Shown in pieces: positions 35,620-44,391 of a DNA stretch of 64,000 nt (positions within the stretch are counted from its first letter, which is position 1; each line of letters starts with the position of its first letter). The translations under genes and the position numbers were made by a program. The notes beneath the pieces were generated by a model. The model worked only from the letters and a program-made list of their open reading frames with translations, did not search any database and was not told where the DNA came from. Origin of the DNA: Pseudomonas spelaei (GTDB lineage Bacteria; Pseudomonadota; Gammaproteobacteria; Pseudomonadales; Pseudomonadaceae); the NCBI RefSeq assembly GCF_009724245.1, contig NZ_WNNK01000001.1:372001-436000 (forward strand). Reading direction: 5' to 3'.

Positions 35620-36624
35620 ATGCAACCGATCTACATCGATTTTCTCAACGGCCTGGACATTGACGAACTGGACTTGAGCAACGACGAAATCCTCAACGCC
35701 ATCGAAGCCAGCCTGGCCATCCAGGGTCGTGGCGAGGCGGTGATCGAGCCGCGCACCCACCTGATTCCCGGCGGTGAAATCAACGGTCATTTCAACGTGC
35801 TGCGCGGAGTGTTGGGTGGCGCGATCGGCTACGCCGGGGTCAAGGTGGTGGGGGATTTTGTCGACAACTACCGCAAGGGTTTGCCTTCGGAACTGGCGAT
35901 TCTCAACCTGTTGGACCCGGCCACCGGCATCCCGAAAGCCATCCTCGACGCCTCGGCCATCACCGACATGCGCACCGGTGCCGTTACCGCCATTGGGGCC
36001 AAATACCTCGCCCGAACGGACAGTAAAGTGCTGGCCCATATCGGTGCCCGAGGCACGGCGTATTGGAACGTGCGGTTGCTGGACCACCTGTTCGATTTCG
36101 AGGAAATCCGTGTGCATTCCCGTCGCAGCGAAAGCCGCGAAGCCTTTGCCGAACGCCTGCGTCGCGACCTCGGCAAGCCGGTGATTGTCACCGAGGATTG
36201 GGCGTCCACGGTGCGCGGCGCTGACATCGTGGTCGAGGCCTCGCGGCTTGATCAACCAGAACCGCTGTTGCGCACCGAGTGGATCAAACCCGGCGCCTTT
36301 GTGGTGCCTTACGGCACCATGAGTGCGGTGGAACTGTCCCTGACCGACATCATGAACAAGCGGGTGGTGGACGACTGGGGGCAGTGCAAAGACGGAATGT
36401 TCGGTGCGTTGCGCGCCCATGTCGATGCCGGGAAACTCAGCGCCGACACCTTGCACGCCGAGTTGGGGCAGATCGTCGCGGGCTTGAAAAGCGGCCGGCA
36501 AAACCCCGATGAAACCATCCTGTTCTGGCACCGGGGCTTGAGCCTCAGTGATATCGCCCTGGGCCATGCGCTGTTGGAAAAGGCCAAGCGACTGGGTATC
36601 GGCCAAAGGCTGCGGTGGGCATGA
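35620..36624 (+). CDS. Ornithine cyclodeaminase/mu-crystallin family protein
   Basis: A 334-aa NAD(P)-binding protein. The conserved Lys is in AGVKVVGDF (Lys75), the substrate region has DMRTGAVTAIGAKYLA, and the Rossmann motif is HIGARGTAYWNVRLL. At the position of the catalytic Asp of ornithine cyclodeaminase (before a conserved Glu-Leu) it has Gly (VPYGTMSAVEL, Gly232), so it is probably not an ornithine cyclodeaminase. Annotated relatives include one called tyramine oxidase subunit B. It may act as an imine reductase or opine-type dehydrogenase. It overlaps the next gene by 4 bp. Confidence 0.78.
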   Translation: MQPIYIDFLNGLDIDELDLSNDEILNAIEASLAIQGRGEAVIEPRTHLIPGGEINGHFNVLRGVLGGAIGYAGVKVVGDFVDNYRKGLPSELAILNLLDPATGIPKAILDASAITDMRTGAVTAIGAKYLARTDSKVLAHIGARGTAYWNVRLLDHLFDFEEIRVHSRRSESREAFAERLRRDLGKPVIVTEDWASTVRGADIVVEASRLDQPEPLLRTEWIKPGAFVVPYGTMSAVELSLTDIMNKRVVDDWGQCKDGMFGALRAHVDAGKLSADTLHAELGQIVAGLKSGRQNPDETILFWHRGLSLSDIALGHALLEKAKRLGIGQRLRWA

Positions 36625-38096
36625 AATACCTGGATCCCCAAGGACTGGCGCTGGTGGACTTGCTCGCTATTGCTGAACAGGACGCGCCCGTAGCCTTCAG
36701 CTTGTACGCTCGGCAGCGCATCGAGGAAGGGCATCGATTGTTGCTAAGCCTTGCCAGTCAGGGCACGCCGATTTATGGCGTGACCACAGGCCTCGGTGCG
36801 GCGGTGGATGTGCAGGTGCCTCTGGACGATTCGCTGCTGCAAGCGCGGATTCCCCTGGGGCGCGCCGTGGGCGTAGGACGCCTGGCCAATCGTCAGGAAC
36901 TGCGGTCAATGATCACGGCGCGGTTGGCGGGGTTGGCCCAAGGCCGTTCGGGGATTTCCCCTCACGCGGCCGACAGCCTGCTGGCCTTGCTCAATGCGGG
37001 TATAGAGCCCGAGGTGCCATTGCTGGGCTCTCTGGGTGAGAGCGATCTGGCACCTCTGGCGCACCTGAGTCTGGCGCTGTTGGGTCAGGGGTGGGTGCAG
37101 TGGCGCGGGGAGCGCTTGCCGGCTGCTGAGGCGCTGCAACGCAGCGGTCTTCAAGCGGCACGGCTGGTGGGCAAGGATGGTCTGGCATTGGTGTCGGCGA
37201 ATGCGGCCAGTGTCGGCCTTGGCGCGTTATTGGTGGCCGAGGCCGAGCGCGCGTTGCAGGCGGTGTTGGCGGCCATTGCACTGTCGTGTGAGGGCTATCG
37301 CGCGAACCTTAGCCCGTTCCAGCCCTGGGCTTCACGGTTGCGGCCAGCGCCAGGGCAAACCGAGCAGTCACAGGCGTTGTTTCGGCTGCTGGACGGTGGT
37401 GAGTTGGCGGACAACCCGCGTCGGTTGCAGGACCCGTTGAGTTTTCGTTGTGCCACTGTGGTTCAAGGCGCAGCTCGGCAGGCCTTGCAGCAGCTGCGTG
37501 AACAGATCGAGTTGGAATTGGCCAGCGGCGCCGACAATCCGGCGTTGATCAGTGAGGAGCAGCAGGTGCTGGCCACGGCCAACTTCGACAGCACTCACCT
37601 GGCGCTGGCCGGTGAAGGACTGGGCCTGGCCTTGAGCCGGGTGGCCGCTTGCAGTGCCGAACGGATTGCCAAGCTGTTGTCGCCGGCGTCCAGCGAGTTG
37701 CCGCGCTTTCTGATCGGCCAACCAGGACACGTCGGCATGGCGGCATTGCAACGAACCAGCGCGGCGCTGTTGGCGGAGATTGGGCACTTGGCCAATCCGC
37801 TGCCTGCCGTGAGCGTGCCGGTGGCGGATCGGGTGGAAGACTATGCGGGGCAGGCGCTGGCGGTGATCGACAAGACTCGACGCCTGACGGAGCGGGTGTT
37901 GTGGCTAGGTAGCATCGAGTTGATCGTCGCGGCCCAGGCCGTGGATTTGCGTGGGACGGTGCGGTTGGGGGAGGGCAGTGGCCGGATTCATCGGGCAGTG
38001 CGCAGCCAGGTGATGCACCTGGATCAGGATCGATCAGGGTCGGTGGATGTGTTGGCGCTGAGTGCGTTCATCGAAAACGGCGGCTTACTGGTGTAG
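36621..38096 (+). CDS. Histidine/phenylalanine ammonia-lyase family protein lacking the MIO triad
   Basis: A 491-aa member of the aromatic amino acid lyase fold. The entry motif YGVTTGLGAAVD is kept. Where the Ala-Ser-Gly triad should form the MIO electrophile (normal GSVGASGDLAPLAH) this protein has GSLGESDLAPLAHLS (about residues 136-150). The Asn-Gly motif and the QDPYSLRC Tyr are also changed (LVSANAASVG, QDPLSFRC). Normal ammonia-lyase chemistry is therefore unlikely. The fold, oligomer and a substrate pocket may still exist. It is coupled to the OCD-family gene (ATGA overlap) and ends this gene run. Confidence 0.8.
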   Translation: MKYLDPQGLALVDLLAIAEQDAPVAFSLYARQRIEEGHRLLLSLASQGTPIYGVTTGLGAAVDVQVPLDDSLLQARIPLGRAVGVGRLANRQELRSMITARLAGLAQGRSGISPHAADSLLALLNAGIEPEVPLLGSLGESDLAPLAHLSLALLGQGWVQWRGERLPAAEALQRSGLQAARLVGKDGLALVSANAASVGLGALLVAEAERALQAVLAAIALSCEGYRANLSPFQPWASRLRPAPGQTEQSQALFRLLDGGELADNPRRLQDPLSFRCATVVQGAARQALQQLREQIELELASGADNPALISEEQQVLATANFDSTHLALAGEGLGLALSRVAACSAERIAKLLSPASSELPRFLIGQPGHVGMAALQRTSAALLAEIGHLANPLPAVSVPVADRVEDYAGQALAVIDKTRRLTERVLWLGSIELIVAAQAVDLRGTVRLGEGSGRIHRAVRSQVMHLDQDRSGSVDVLALSAFIENGGLLV

Positions 38097-38114
38097 CCGC
38101 CGAGGTATTTCAGG

Positions 38115-38717
38115 TCATGAGTTTTCGGCTGCAAGTGCAGCAATCACCGCAGGACGTGCACTGACTCGCTGCTGAAACCGCGCCAGTGCCGGCCACTGTT
38201 GCAGGTCGATATCGAAAAACGCCGCCCAGCGCAGCACCACAAACAGGTACGCGTCGGCCACCGAGAACCGTTCACCCTGCAAGTAGTCCTGGCGCTCCAG
38301 GGTTTGCACCAGGATCGCAAAGCGCTTGAACAGCGTGGCCTTGAACAACGCCTTCACCTCCTCCGGGATGGCTGAGTTGAACAACACCCCCAAGCCACCA
38401 TGAATCTCGCTGGAGACAAAGTTCAGCCATTCCTGCAAGCGCACGCGCTCCCAACTGCCGTTGGCCGGCGCCAAGCCCGCTTCGGGCACCTGATCGGCCA
38501 GAAACTGGAGGATTGCGGCGCCTTCGGTCAGCACTTCACCGTTATCCAATTGCAGGGCCGCTACGTAGCCCTTGGGGTTGATCCGCAGAAAGTCGTCACC
38601 GTTGGCGGTGGTTTTTTTCTGGTTGTCGACGCGGATCAGTTCAAACGGCAGGGCCAATTCGCGCAACACGATATGGGAGGCGAGGGAACAGGCATTGGGG
38701 GAAAAATACAGCTTCAT
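38115..38717 (-). CDS. Glutathione S-transferase family protein
   Basis: A 200-aa GST. The thioredoxin-like N-domain begins MKLYFSPNACSLASHIVLRE and ends near GEVLTEGAAILQFLAD; an all-alpha C-domain follows. Its start resembles the GstA/beta class of bacteria (the Ser/Cys in SPNACSLASH). It is convergent with the lyase-family gene (18-bp gap), so it is probably not part of that operon. It is divergent from the LysR gene, a common arrangement of target and regulator. Confidence 0.85.
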   Translation of the reverse strand: MKLYFSPNACSLASHIVLRELALPFELIRVDNQKKTTANGDDFLRINPKGYVAALQLDNGEVLTEGAAILQFLADQVPEAGLAPANGSWERVRLQEWLNFVSSEIHGGLGVLFNSAIPEEVKALFKATLFKRFAILVQTLERQDYLQGERFSVADAYLFVVLRWAAFFDIDLQQWPALARFQQRVSARPAVIAALAAENS

Positions 38718-38815
38718 CGGGGGCAGACTCCTGCGGAATTTGCGTCAGTTTCCCGGGCATGGCACCGTGGGTAAAATTAATCCTTCAGAACTCACCCATA
38801 AGGTCAGCTACTGCC

Positions 38816-39685
38816 ATGATGAACCTGATGCACTGGCGCCTCCTGGTTGCCGTGGCGGATAACGGCAGCATCACCGCCGCCGCAGAGCGGGTCGGCATGA
38901 CCCAGTCCGCCGCCAGCCAAGCCATGGCTGCCATGGAGGCCACCCTCGGTGCGCAACTGTTCGCCCGCGAAAGCCGTCGCACTTTGCCTACTGCACTGGG
39001 CTTGCAGGTGATTGAGCAGGCGCGGGTGATGCTGAATGCCTTGCAAACCATTCGTCGAACCGTGGACGAGTCCAAACCCATGTTGCGCGGGACCATTCGC
39101 CTGGCGAGTTTCCCCATGGTGCTGGCCGCTTTCCTGCCGCCGTTGCTGCGGCGTTTCAACCAGCTTTATCCGGGAATTGAGGTAACGGCGCTGGAGGTCA
39201 GTGACGATGAGGTCAACACCTTGCTCGACGCGGATTTGATCGACTTGGGTGTTGTGCTCAATCCAGGGCCTGAGCGCAAGGCCACGGTGCTGGGGCGGGA
39301 CAATTGGGTCGCGGTGTTGCCGATGGATCATGTGTTTTCCCGGCGCCCGGCCGAGGCTAGCGTCGCGCTGGAGGCGCTACTGGAACAACCCTTCGTACTG
39401 GCCACTGGCGGTTGCACAGTCAATGCCCGCAGCCTGGCAGCGGAAGCCGGGCTGGCATTGCAGGATGTCCGTGTGGAAGTGCGCGAATGGAGCAGTGCCT
39501 TCAGCCTGGTGCGCGAAGGTGTCGGCGTGACCCTGGTGCCCGAGATGACCTTGCCAGCCCAGCGCCAGGGCTTGCGTGTGATGCCGCTGACCTGTCCGGT
39601 GCACCGGGAGTTCGCCTTGGTCGCCTCTCGAACCCGTGCACCCTCGGCAGCCGCCACTGCGTTGTTAAAGATGCTGGCTGATTAG
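38816..39685 (+). CDS. LysR-family regulator
   Basis: A 289-aa LysR regulator. The helix-turn-helix is at about residues 4-60 (NGSITAAAERVGMTQSAASQ) and the effector domain follows, with VALEALLEQPFVLATGG and EGVGVTLVPEMTLPAQ. It is divergent from the GST gene across about 100 bp, the likely target. ATG 38816 is followed at once by a second ATG; either could be used. Confidence 0.82.
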   Translation: MMNLMHWRLLVAVADNGSITAAAERVGMTQSAASQAMAAMEATLGAQLFARESRRTLPTALGLQVIEQARVMLNALQTIRRTVDESKPMLRGTIRLASFPMVLAAFLPPLLRRFNQLYPGIEVTALEVSDDEVNTLLDADLIDLGVVLNPGPERKATVLGRDNWVAVLPMDHVFSRRPAEASVALEALLEQPFVLATGGCTVNARSLAAEAGLALQDVRVEVREWSSAFSLVREGVGVTLVPEMTLPAQRQGLRVMPLTCPVHREFALVASRTRAPSAAATALLKMLAD

Positions 39686-39859
39686 TGGCCTTGCATAGCG
39701 CCAAGCCCTGACTATGCTCACCCGTAGCCATTGATGGCGCTTGCCATATGAAGCGTTCCGAGTGGTTATTTCGACAGTAGTGCCTGACCACTGTGAAAGC
39801 CGTGAATAAAGCGAGTGCGTCTCCAAGTTGCCCAAAGACAGCGCTAAGGTGAACCGATC

Positions 39860-41179
39860 ATGTTTAACCGCCAACACAAATCCGACCTGCTGGAAATCGA
39901 ACGTTTTTCCTGCGCGCTGACCGAGGCCAATGCCAAGCTGGCCGCCATCAGCCGATCCATGGCGATGATCGAGTTTGATCGCGACGGCGTGGTGCTCAAC
40001 GCCAATGAAAATTTCTGCAAAACCATGGGCTATGGCGCCGAGGAAATCCGTGGCAAGCACCATCGGATTTTCTGCGAAGAGGCGTTCTACCGCAGTGATG
40101 CTTACACCAAGCTATGGCGTGACCTGGCGCGGGGCGAGTCCATCAGCGGCACCTTCATGCGCTTGAATAAACGCGGCCAGGAAGTTTGGCTGGAGGCCAG
40201 CTATATGCCGGTGCTCGGCCCGGACAACCAGGTGCAGAGCGTGATCAAGGTGGCGTCGGATATTTCCGTACGGATCCATCGCGAGCATGAAAACCAGAGC
40301 CTGATCGATGCCATTGGCCGCTCCATGGCGGTGATCGAATTCACCCCACAGGGGCAGATCATCAATGCCAACGAAAACTTCCTGAAGACCATGCACTATT
40401 CCCTGAGCGAAATCGTCGGCCAGCACCACAGCCTGTTCTGTCACCGCAGCGAAACCGATTCGCCGGCGTATAAGGCGTTCTGGGCTTCCCTCAATCGCGG
40501 CGAGTATCACTCCCATCGTTTCGAACGGCGCAACAAACACGGGCAAACGGTATTTCTGGAAGCCTCCTACAACCCGATCTTCGATGCCAGCGGGCGGCTG
40601 TACAAAGTGGTGAAGTTCGCCAGCGATATCACCGATCAAGTCACCACCTTGCGAAGCGCTGCCGAGTCGGCCCACAGCACCTCGGTGCAGAACGACGTCT
40701 GCGCGCGCAAGGGCTCGGAAGTGGTGCAGCAAACGGTGCAGATCATCGAAGAAATTTCCCGCGACCTGAACGAAGCGGCACTGAGCATCGATGCGGTGAG
40801 CAAGCAGTCGGACATTATCGGCAGCATCGTTCAGACCATTCGCGGGATTGCCGATCAGACTAACTTGCTGGCACTCAACGCGGCGATTGAAGCGGCCCGG
40901 GCCGGTGAGCATGGCCGTGGCTTTGCGGTGGTGGCTGATGAAGTGCGCAGCCTGGCGGCCCGTACCAGTCAGGCGACGGTGGAAATTGTCGATGTGGTGC
41001 GCAAGAACCATGACCTGTCGCTGAGTGCGGTGTCGAGCATGCAATCGAGCTTGAGTCGCACCGGGCTTGGAGTGGAATTGGCCAATGAGGCGGGGCAGGT
41101 GATCCTGGAAATTCAGGAAGGCTCACGGCATGTGGTGGATGCCATCAGTCAGTTCAACTCCACCTTGCAGTTGCAATAA
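39860..41179 (+). CDS. bdlA: PAS-PAS chemoreceptor without membrane segment, BdlA-like
   Basis: A 439-aa soluble methyl-accepting protein. Two PAS domains (about 25-125 and 145-250) have near-parallel segments: [20 protein letters not shown] and [21 protein letters not shown] signalling domain follows, with the hairpin tip [20 protein letters not shown] and [20 protein letters not shown]. No transmembrane helix is present. The layout matches BdlA of P. aeruginosa, which links chemosensory signals to biofilm dispersal. The downstream target is inferred only from this similarity. Confidence 0.8.
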   Translation: MFNRQHKSDLLEIERFSCALTEANAKLAAISRSMAMIEFDRDGVVLNANENFCKTMGYGAEEIRGKHHRIFCEEAFYRSDAYTKLWRDLARGESISGTFMRLNKRGQEVWLEASYMPVLGPDNQVQSVIKVASDISVRIHREHENQSLIDAIGRSMAVIEFTPQGQIINANENFLKTMHYSLSEIVGQHHSLFCHRSETDSPAYKAFWASLNRGEYHSHRFERRNKHGQTVFLEASYNPIFDASGRLYKVVKFASDITDQVTTLRSAAESAHSTSVQNDVCARKGSEVVQQTVQIIEEISRDLNEAALSIDAVSKQSDIIGSIVQTIRGIADQTNLLALNAAIEAARAGEHGRGFAVVADEVRSLAARTSQATVEIVDVVRKNHDLSLSAVSSMQSSLSRTGLGVELANEAGQVILEIQEGSRHVVDAISQFNSTLQLQ

Positions 41180-41227
41180 CCTGGATGTGGTGAGTGGGCT
41201 TATCTAAGCCGCTGCACAGCTGCATTT

Positions 41228-41330
41228 TGTAGCCGCTGCCGAGGCACGAGGCTGTGATGGGTCGCGTAGCGGCCCCCGGCGGCGGTCCTGCGGCCCGCAT
41301 CGCAGCCTCGTGCCTCGGCAGCGGCTACAG
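41228..41330. repeat. Long palindromic repeat
   Basis: TGTAGCCGCTGCCGAGGCAC and GTGCCTCGGCAGCGGCTACA arms, loop with CCCCCGGCGGCGG. It lies between the convergent bdlA-like and MFS genes. Confidence 0.9.
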
Positions 41331-41357
41331 CCTCGCCACAGGGGCAGTGTTCGTCCC

Positions 41358-42773
41358 TCAGTGGGCGATATTCTCCAGCGCCAGGTTGCGCGTACGCGGG
41401 CCGAATACGCCGATAGTCACCATCACGATCAACATGCTGCTGGCGATAAACGCCAGTACCCCCGGCGTGCCGAGGTGTTCGAGAAAGAAGCCGATCAACA
41501 GGCTGCTGAACACCGTCGACAGGCGGCTGAACGAGTAGCAGAACCCTACGGCTCGGGCGCGGATGTTGGTGGGGAACAATTCACTCTGGTAGGAGTGATA
41601 ACTGAAGCTCAGCCACGCATTGCAGAAGGTGATCATCACCCCGCAGGTTATCAGGCCCACGGCACTGCTTTGCAGGGCAAACAGGCTGCCGAAGATCACC
41701 GCGCCCATGGCCGAGCCAACAATCTGCCATTTGTTTTCGAAGCGGTTGGCGACCTTGACGAACAGTAGCGGCCCCAGCGGATAGGCAAGGGTGATGATGA
41801 AGGCGTACATCAGGCTATGGGTGACGCTGACACCCTGGCCGGAGAGCAGCGCCGGCAACCAGTTGCCGAAGCCGAAGAAGCCGATGGCCTGGAACACATG
41901 AAACACAATCAGCATCAACGCCCGACGGCGGTACGGCGGTTGCCAGATATCGGCAAAACGCCCAGTGCCCTGGACGCTGACGGCCTCGGGCTCCGGTTCA
42001 TCCAGAGGTTTGCCGTGATCTTTTTCGCAACGTGCTTCAAGGCTGTCCATGATCTGCCCGGCTTCCTCGAAGCGGCCTTTTTGTGCGAGCCAACGGGGTG
42101 ACTCCGGCAACCGTGAACGCAGCCACCAGATAAACAATGCAAACCCCGCACTGGCCAACACCACCCAGCGCCAGCCAGACACCCCGAACGGCGCCTGCGG
42201 CACCAGCCACCAGGACATCAGTGCCACCGCCGGCACCGACAGGAACTGCACAAAAAAGGCGAAGGCAAACGCCGAGCTGCGCATGCGCTTGGGCACCAGT
42301 TCCGAGAGGTAGGCATCGATGGTCACCAGTTCGATGCCCAGGCCGATGCCTACCAGAAAACGCATGCAGATAATGCCAAGGGCCGAAGTTTGGATGCCCA
42401 TCAGCACCGTGGCAACGGTGTACCAGATCAGCGCGTAGGTGAAGATCGCCCGGCGCCCGTAACGGTCGGCAAACGGGCTGAGGAGGCTGGCGCCGAGGAA
42501 CAGGCCGAGAAAGGTGGCTGAAGCGAAGGCCGCCTGGTCGGAGAAACCGAAGACGCCCTGGCTGCCGCTGGCAAAAATGCCATCACTGATCAGGCCCGGG
42601 CTGATATAGGCGGTCTGGAACAGGTCGTACAGTTCGAAGAAACCGCCAATCGACAGCAGGGCCACCAGACGCCAGACGGTGGCGACGGCCGGCAGGCGAT
42701 CAATGCGGGCGCTGATATGGGCGGCTCGAACCGGGTCGACGCCGTCCGAGGCCATCGCTGAGCGTGAGGACAT
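41358..42773 (-). CDS. MFS metabolite:proton symporter
   Basis: A 471-aa major facilitator with about twelve helices. Signatures are GGFFELYDLFQTAYISPG in the first helix region, the loop motif SPFADRYGRRAIF, MRFLVGIGLGIELVTIDAYL (in pieces) and SELVPKRMRSSAFAF. It resembles the metabolite/aromatic acid or sugar acid transporters of the sugar-porter branch. It starts 10 bp after the stop of the uronate-dehydrogenase-like gene, so the pair may import and oxidise a sugar acid. ATG 42773 fits the spacing; an in-frame start at 42824 would overlap the previous gene. Confidence 0.82.
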   Translation of the reverse strand: MSSRSAMASDGVDPVRAAHISARIDRLPAVATVWRLVALLSIGGFFELYDLFQTAYISPGLISDGIFASGSQGVFGFSDQAAFASATFLGLFLGASLLSPFADRYGRRAIFTYALIWYTVATVLMGIQTSALGIICMRFLVGIGLGIELVTIDAYLSELVPKRMRSSAFAFAFFVQFLSVPAVALMSWWLVPQAPFGVSGWRWVVLASAGFALFIWWLRSRLPESPRWLAQKGRFEEAGQIMDSLEARCEKDHGKPLDEPEPEAVSVQGTGRFADIWQPPYRRRALMLIVFHVFQAIGFFGFGNWLPALLSGQGVSVTHSLMYAFIITLAYPLGPLLFVKVANRFENKWQIVGSAMGAVIFGSLFALQSSAVGLITCGVMITFCNAWLSFSYHSYQSELFPTNIRARAVGFCYSFSRLSTVFSSLLIGFFLEHLGTPGVLAFIASSMLIVMVTIGVFGPRTRNLALENIAH

Positions 42774-42783
42774 GGCGTGGGAC

Positions 42784-43521
42784 TCAGTAGGTGATAGGAA
42801 TCTCGAATGTCTGGAACGCATCATCCACCGGCTGATAACCCAGGACCCGCGTGGTCTCGCTCAAGTCCAGGCGTTTGAAGCGGTTATTGGAAATGCCGTG
42901 GGCGATCAGGTGCTTCACGCCTTCGGTTTCCACGGAGCGCTGGAGTAACTGCACGGCATCGCGAGGGCTGAGCCAGGCGCTGAGGTCACGGGCGTTATTC
43001 AGGTCGTGGGTTTCGGGAAACTCAAAGGCGCCAATGCGCAAGGCGATGGTGGAGAGTGGGGTTTTCGCCGCGTAGTACCCACACAGCGCCTCGCCGTAGC
43101 ATTTGCTCACGCCGTACAGGTTGGCCGGCAGCACGGGCATGCCCGGGGTGATTTGCCGGTCCACCGGATAGCCTTCGATGGTCTGGGCGCTGCTGGCGAA
43201 AACCAGGCGCTTTACGTTGGCCGCGACGGCGGCTTCGAACAGGTACGTGGTGGCGAGGATGTTGTTGGGCAGTAATTCGTCGAAGGTGGCGCTGGCGTGG
43301 GGAATGCCCGACAGGTGCACGATCACGTCGATGCCGTCGAGCAATGCTGCCAGGGTCGCTTTATCACTCAGGTCGGCCCGCACGAAGCGATGGTCGCCGA
43401 GGGCGAAGTCCGGTGCGATGCGGTCGGTGAGGGTGAAGTGGTAGCGATCTTTCGAGGCTTCGAAAAACGTCTTGCCGATCCTGCCGCACGCGCCGGTGAG
43501 CAGTACGTTGAGTCCTTTCAT
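42784..43521 (-). CDS. NAD-dependent epimerase/uronate-dehydrogenase-like protein
   Basis: A 245-aa SDR. The Rossmann motif is LLTGACGRIGK, the Ser is in VFASSAQTIEGYP and the catalytic pair is YGVSKCYGEALC (Tyr and Lys). The layout matches bacterial uronate dehydrogenases (Udh) in length and in the SKCYGE segment, but overall identity cannot be judged here. AAGGA lies 7 nt before ATG 43521. It lies between a GST gene and an MFS transporter on the same strand, which suggests a small catabolic unit. Confidence 0.75.
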   Translation of the reverse strand: MKGLNVLLTGACGRIGKTFFEASKDRYHFTLTDRIAPDFALGDHRFVRADLSDKATLAALLDGIDVIVHLSGIPHASATFDELLPNNILATTYLFEAAVAANVKRLVFASSAQTIEGYPVDRQITPGMPVLPANLYGVSKCYGEALCGYYAAKTPLSTIALRIGAFEFPETHDLNNARDLSAWLSPRDAVQLLQRSVETEGVKHLIAHGISNNRFKRLDLSETTRVLGYQPVDDAFQTFEIPITY

Positions 43522-43531
43522 CGTGTAATCC

Positions 43532-44164
43532 TTAGTTATGACCGTCGAGGGCAAAGGCCTGGAAGCCTGGGCGCTGGCTGAGTGTTTCGTAGTACGCGCT
43601 GACGGCAGGGTAGGACGGACGCTCCATGGGCGTCATCTGCCAGCGGTGTACTGACAGCCCCACCAGGATGTCGGCCAGTGTGAACGCTTTTCCGGCCACA
43701 TAGGCACCGGTGTGGATCAATTGTTGTTCCAGCAGGCTCATCTTTTCGTTCCAGCCGCGCACGCCAGCGGCGATGCGTTGCGGGTCCTGAAAATCCGGGT
43801 TTTTGCGCACCAGGGCGTGGAAGGCGTAGCCCCAGGAGGGGTTGAGTTCGGTGGCTTGCCAGTCCATCCATTGCTCGACCTTGGCGCGTGGCGCAGCAGC
43901 GGCGGGCAGCAAGTCATGACGCTGGTGCAGGCCCACCAGATAGCGGCAGATGGTGTTGGATTCCCACAGCACACCGTTGTCATCAATGATCACCGGCACC
44001 TGAGCGTTGGGGTTGAGGGCCAGGAACTCGGGGGACTGGGTTGGGGTGAACCCGATGCCCCAGTCTTCGCGGTCATAGGGGATGGCCAGTTCCTGGCAGG
44101 TCCACAGGACCTTTCGTACGTTGATGGAGGAAGTACGACCCAAGATTTTCAGCGAATGGCCCAT
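43532..44164 (-). CDS. Glutathione S-transferase family protein
   Basis: A 210-aa GST: MGHSLKILGRTSSINVRKVL opens the thioredoxin fold with Ser12/13 near the GSH site. It continues TPTQSPEFLALNPNAQVPVI and VLWESNTICRYLVG, and the C-domain includes MDWQATELNPSWGYAFHALV. Longer in-frame starts up to 44371 run into a repeat and are unlikely. It heads the run with the Udh-like gene 10 bp downstream of its stop. Confidence 0.85.
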   Translation of the reverse strand: MGHSLKILGRTSSINVRKVLWTCQELAIPYDREDWGIGFTPTQSPEFLALNPNAQVPVIIDDNGVLWESNTICRYLVGLHQRHDLLPAAAAPRAKVEQWMDWQATELNPSWGYAFHALVRKNPDFQDPQRIAAGVRGWNEKMSLLEQQLIHTGAYVAGKAFTLADILVGLSVHRWQMTPMERPSYPAVSAYYETLSQRPGFQAFALDGHN

Positions 44165-44253
44165 GGTGCTTTCCTGGCAATGGTGAGTTGGCAGGGGGCA
44201 ATTTAGCAGGGGCCAGGAGGGACGGCGAGGGGTTAAGTGGACACGGTAAAGAA

Positions 44254-44372
44254 TGTGGGAGCTGGCTTGCCTGCGATAGCGGTTGTAGCCGCTGTCGAGG
44301 CACGAGGCTGCGATGCGTGTCCGCAGGACCGCCTGGGGCCGAACCGCCATCGCAGGCAAGCCAGCTCCCACA
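44254..44372. repeat. REPIN carrying a half long-palindrome repeat
   Basis: The outer REP arms are TGTGGGAGCTGGCTTGCCTG and CAGGCAAGCCAGCTCCCACA. Between them, from about 44284, is TGTAGCCGCTGTCGAGGCAC with GAGGCTGCGATGCG, the left arm of the long-palindrome family without its right arm. Confidence 0.85.
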
Positions 44373-44391
44373 CTGACCGAGTTCGGCCTGC

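Noticed and set aside
38115..39685. GST and LysR as part of the accessory cluster
   Set aside because: The GST gene is convergent with the HAL-family gene, and the LysR is divergent from it. Nothing in the sequence ties them to the receptor run.
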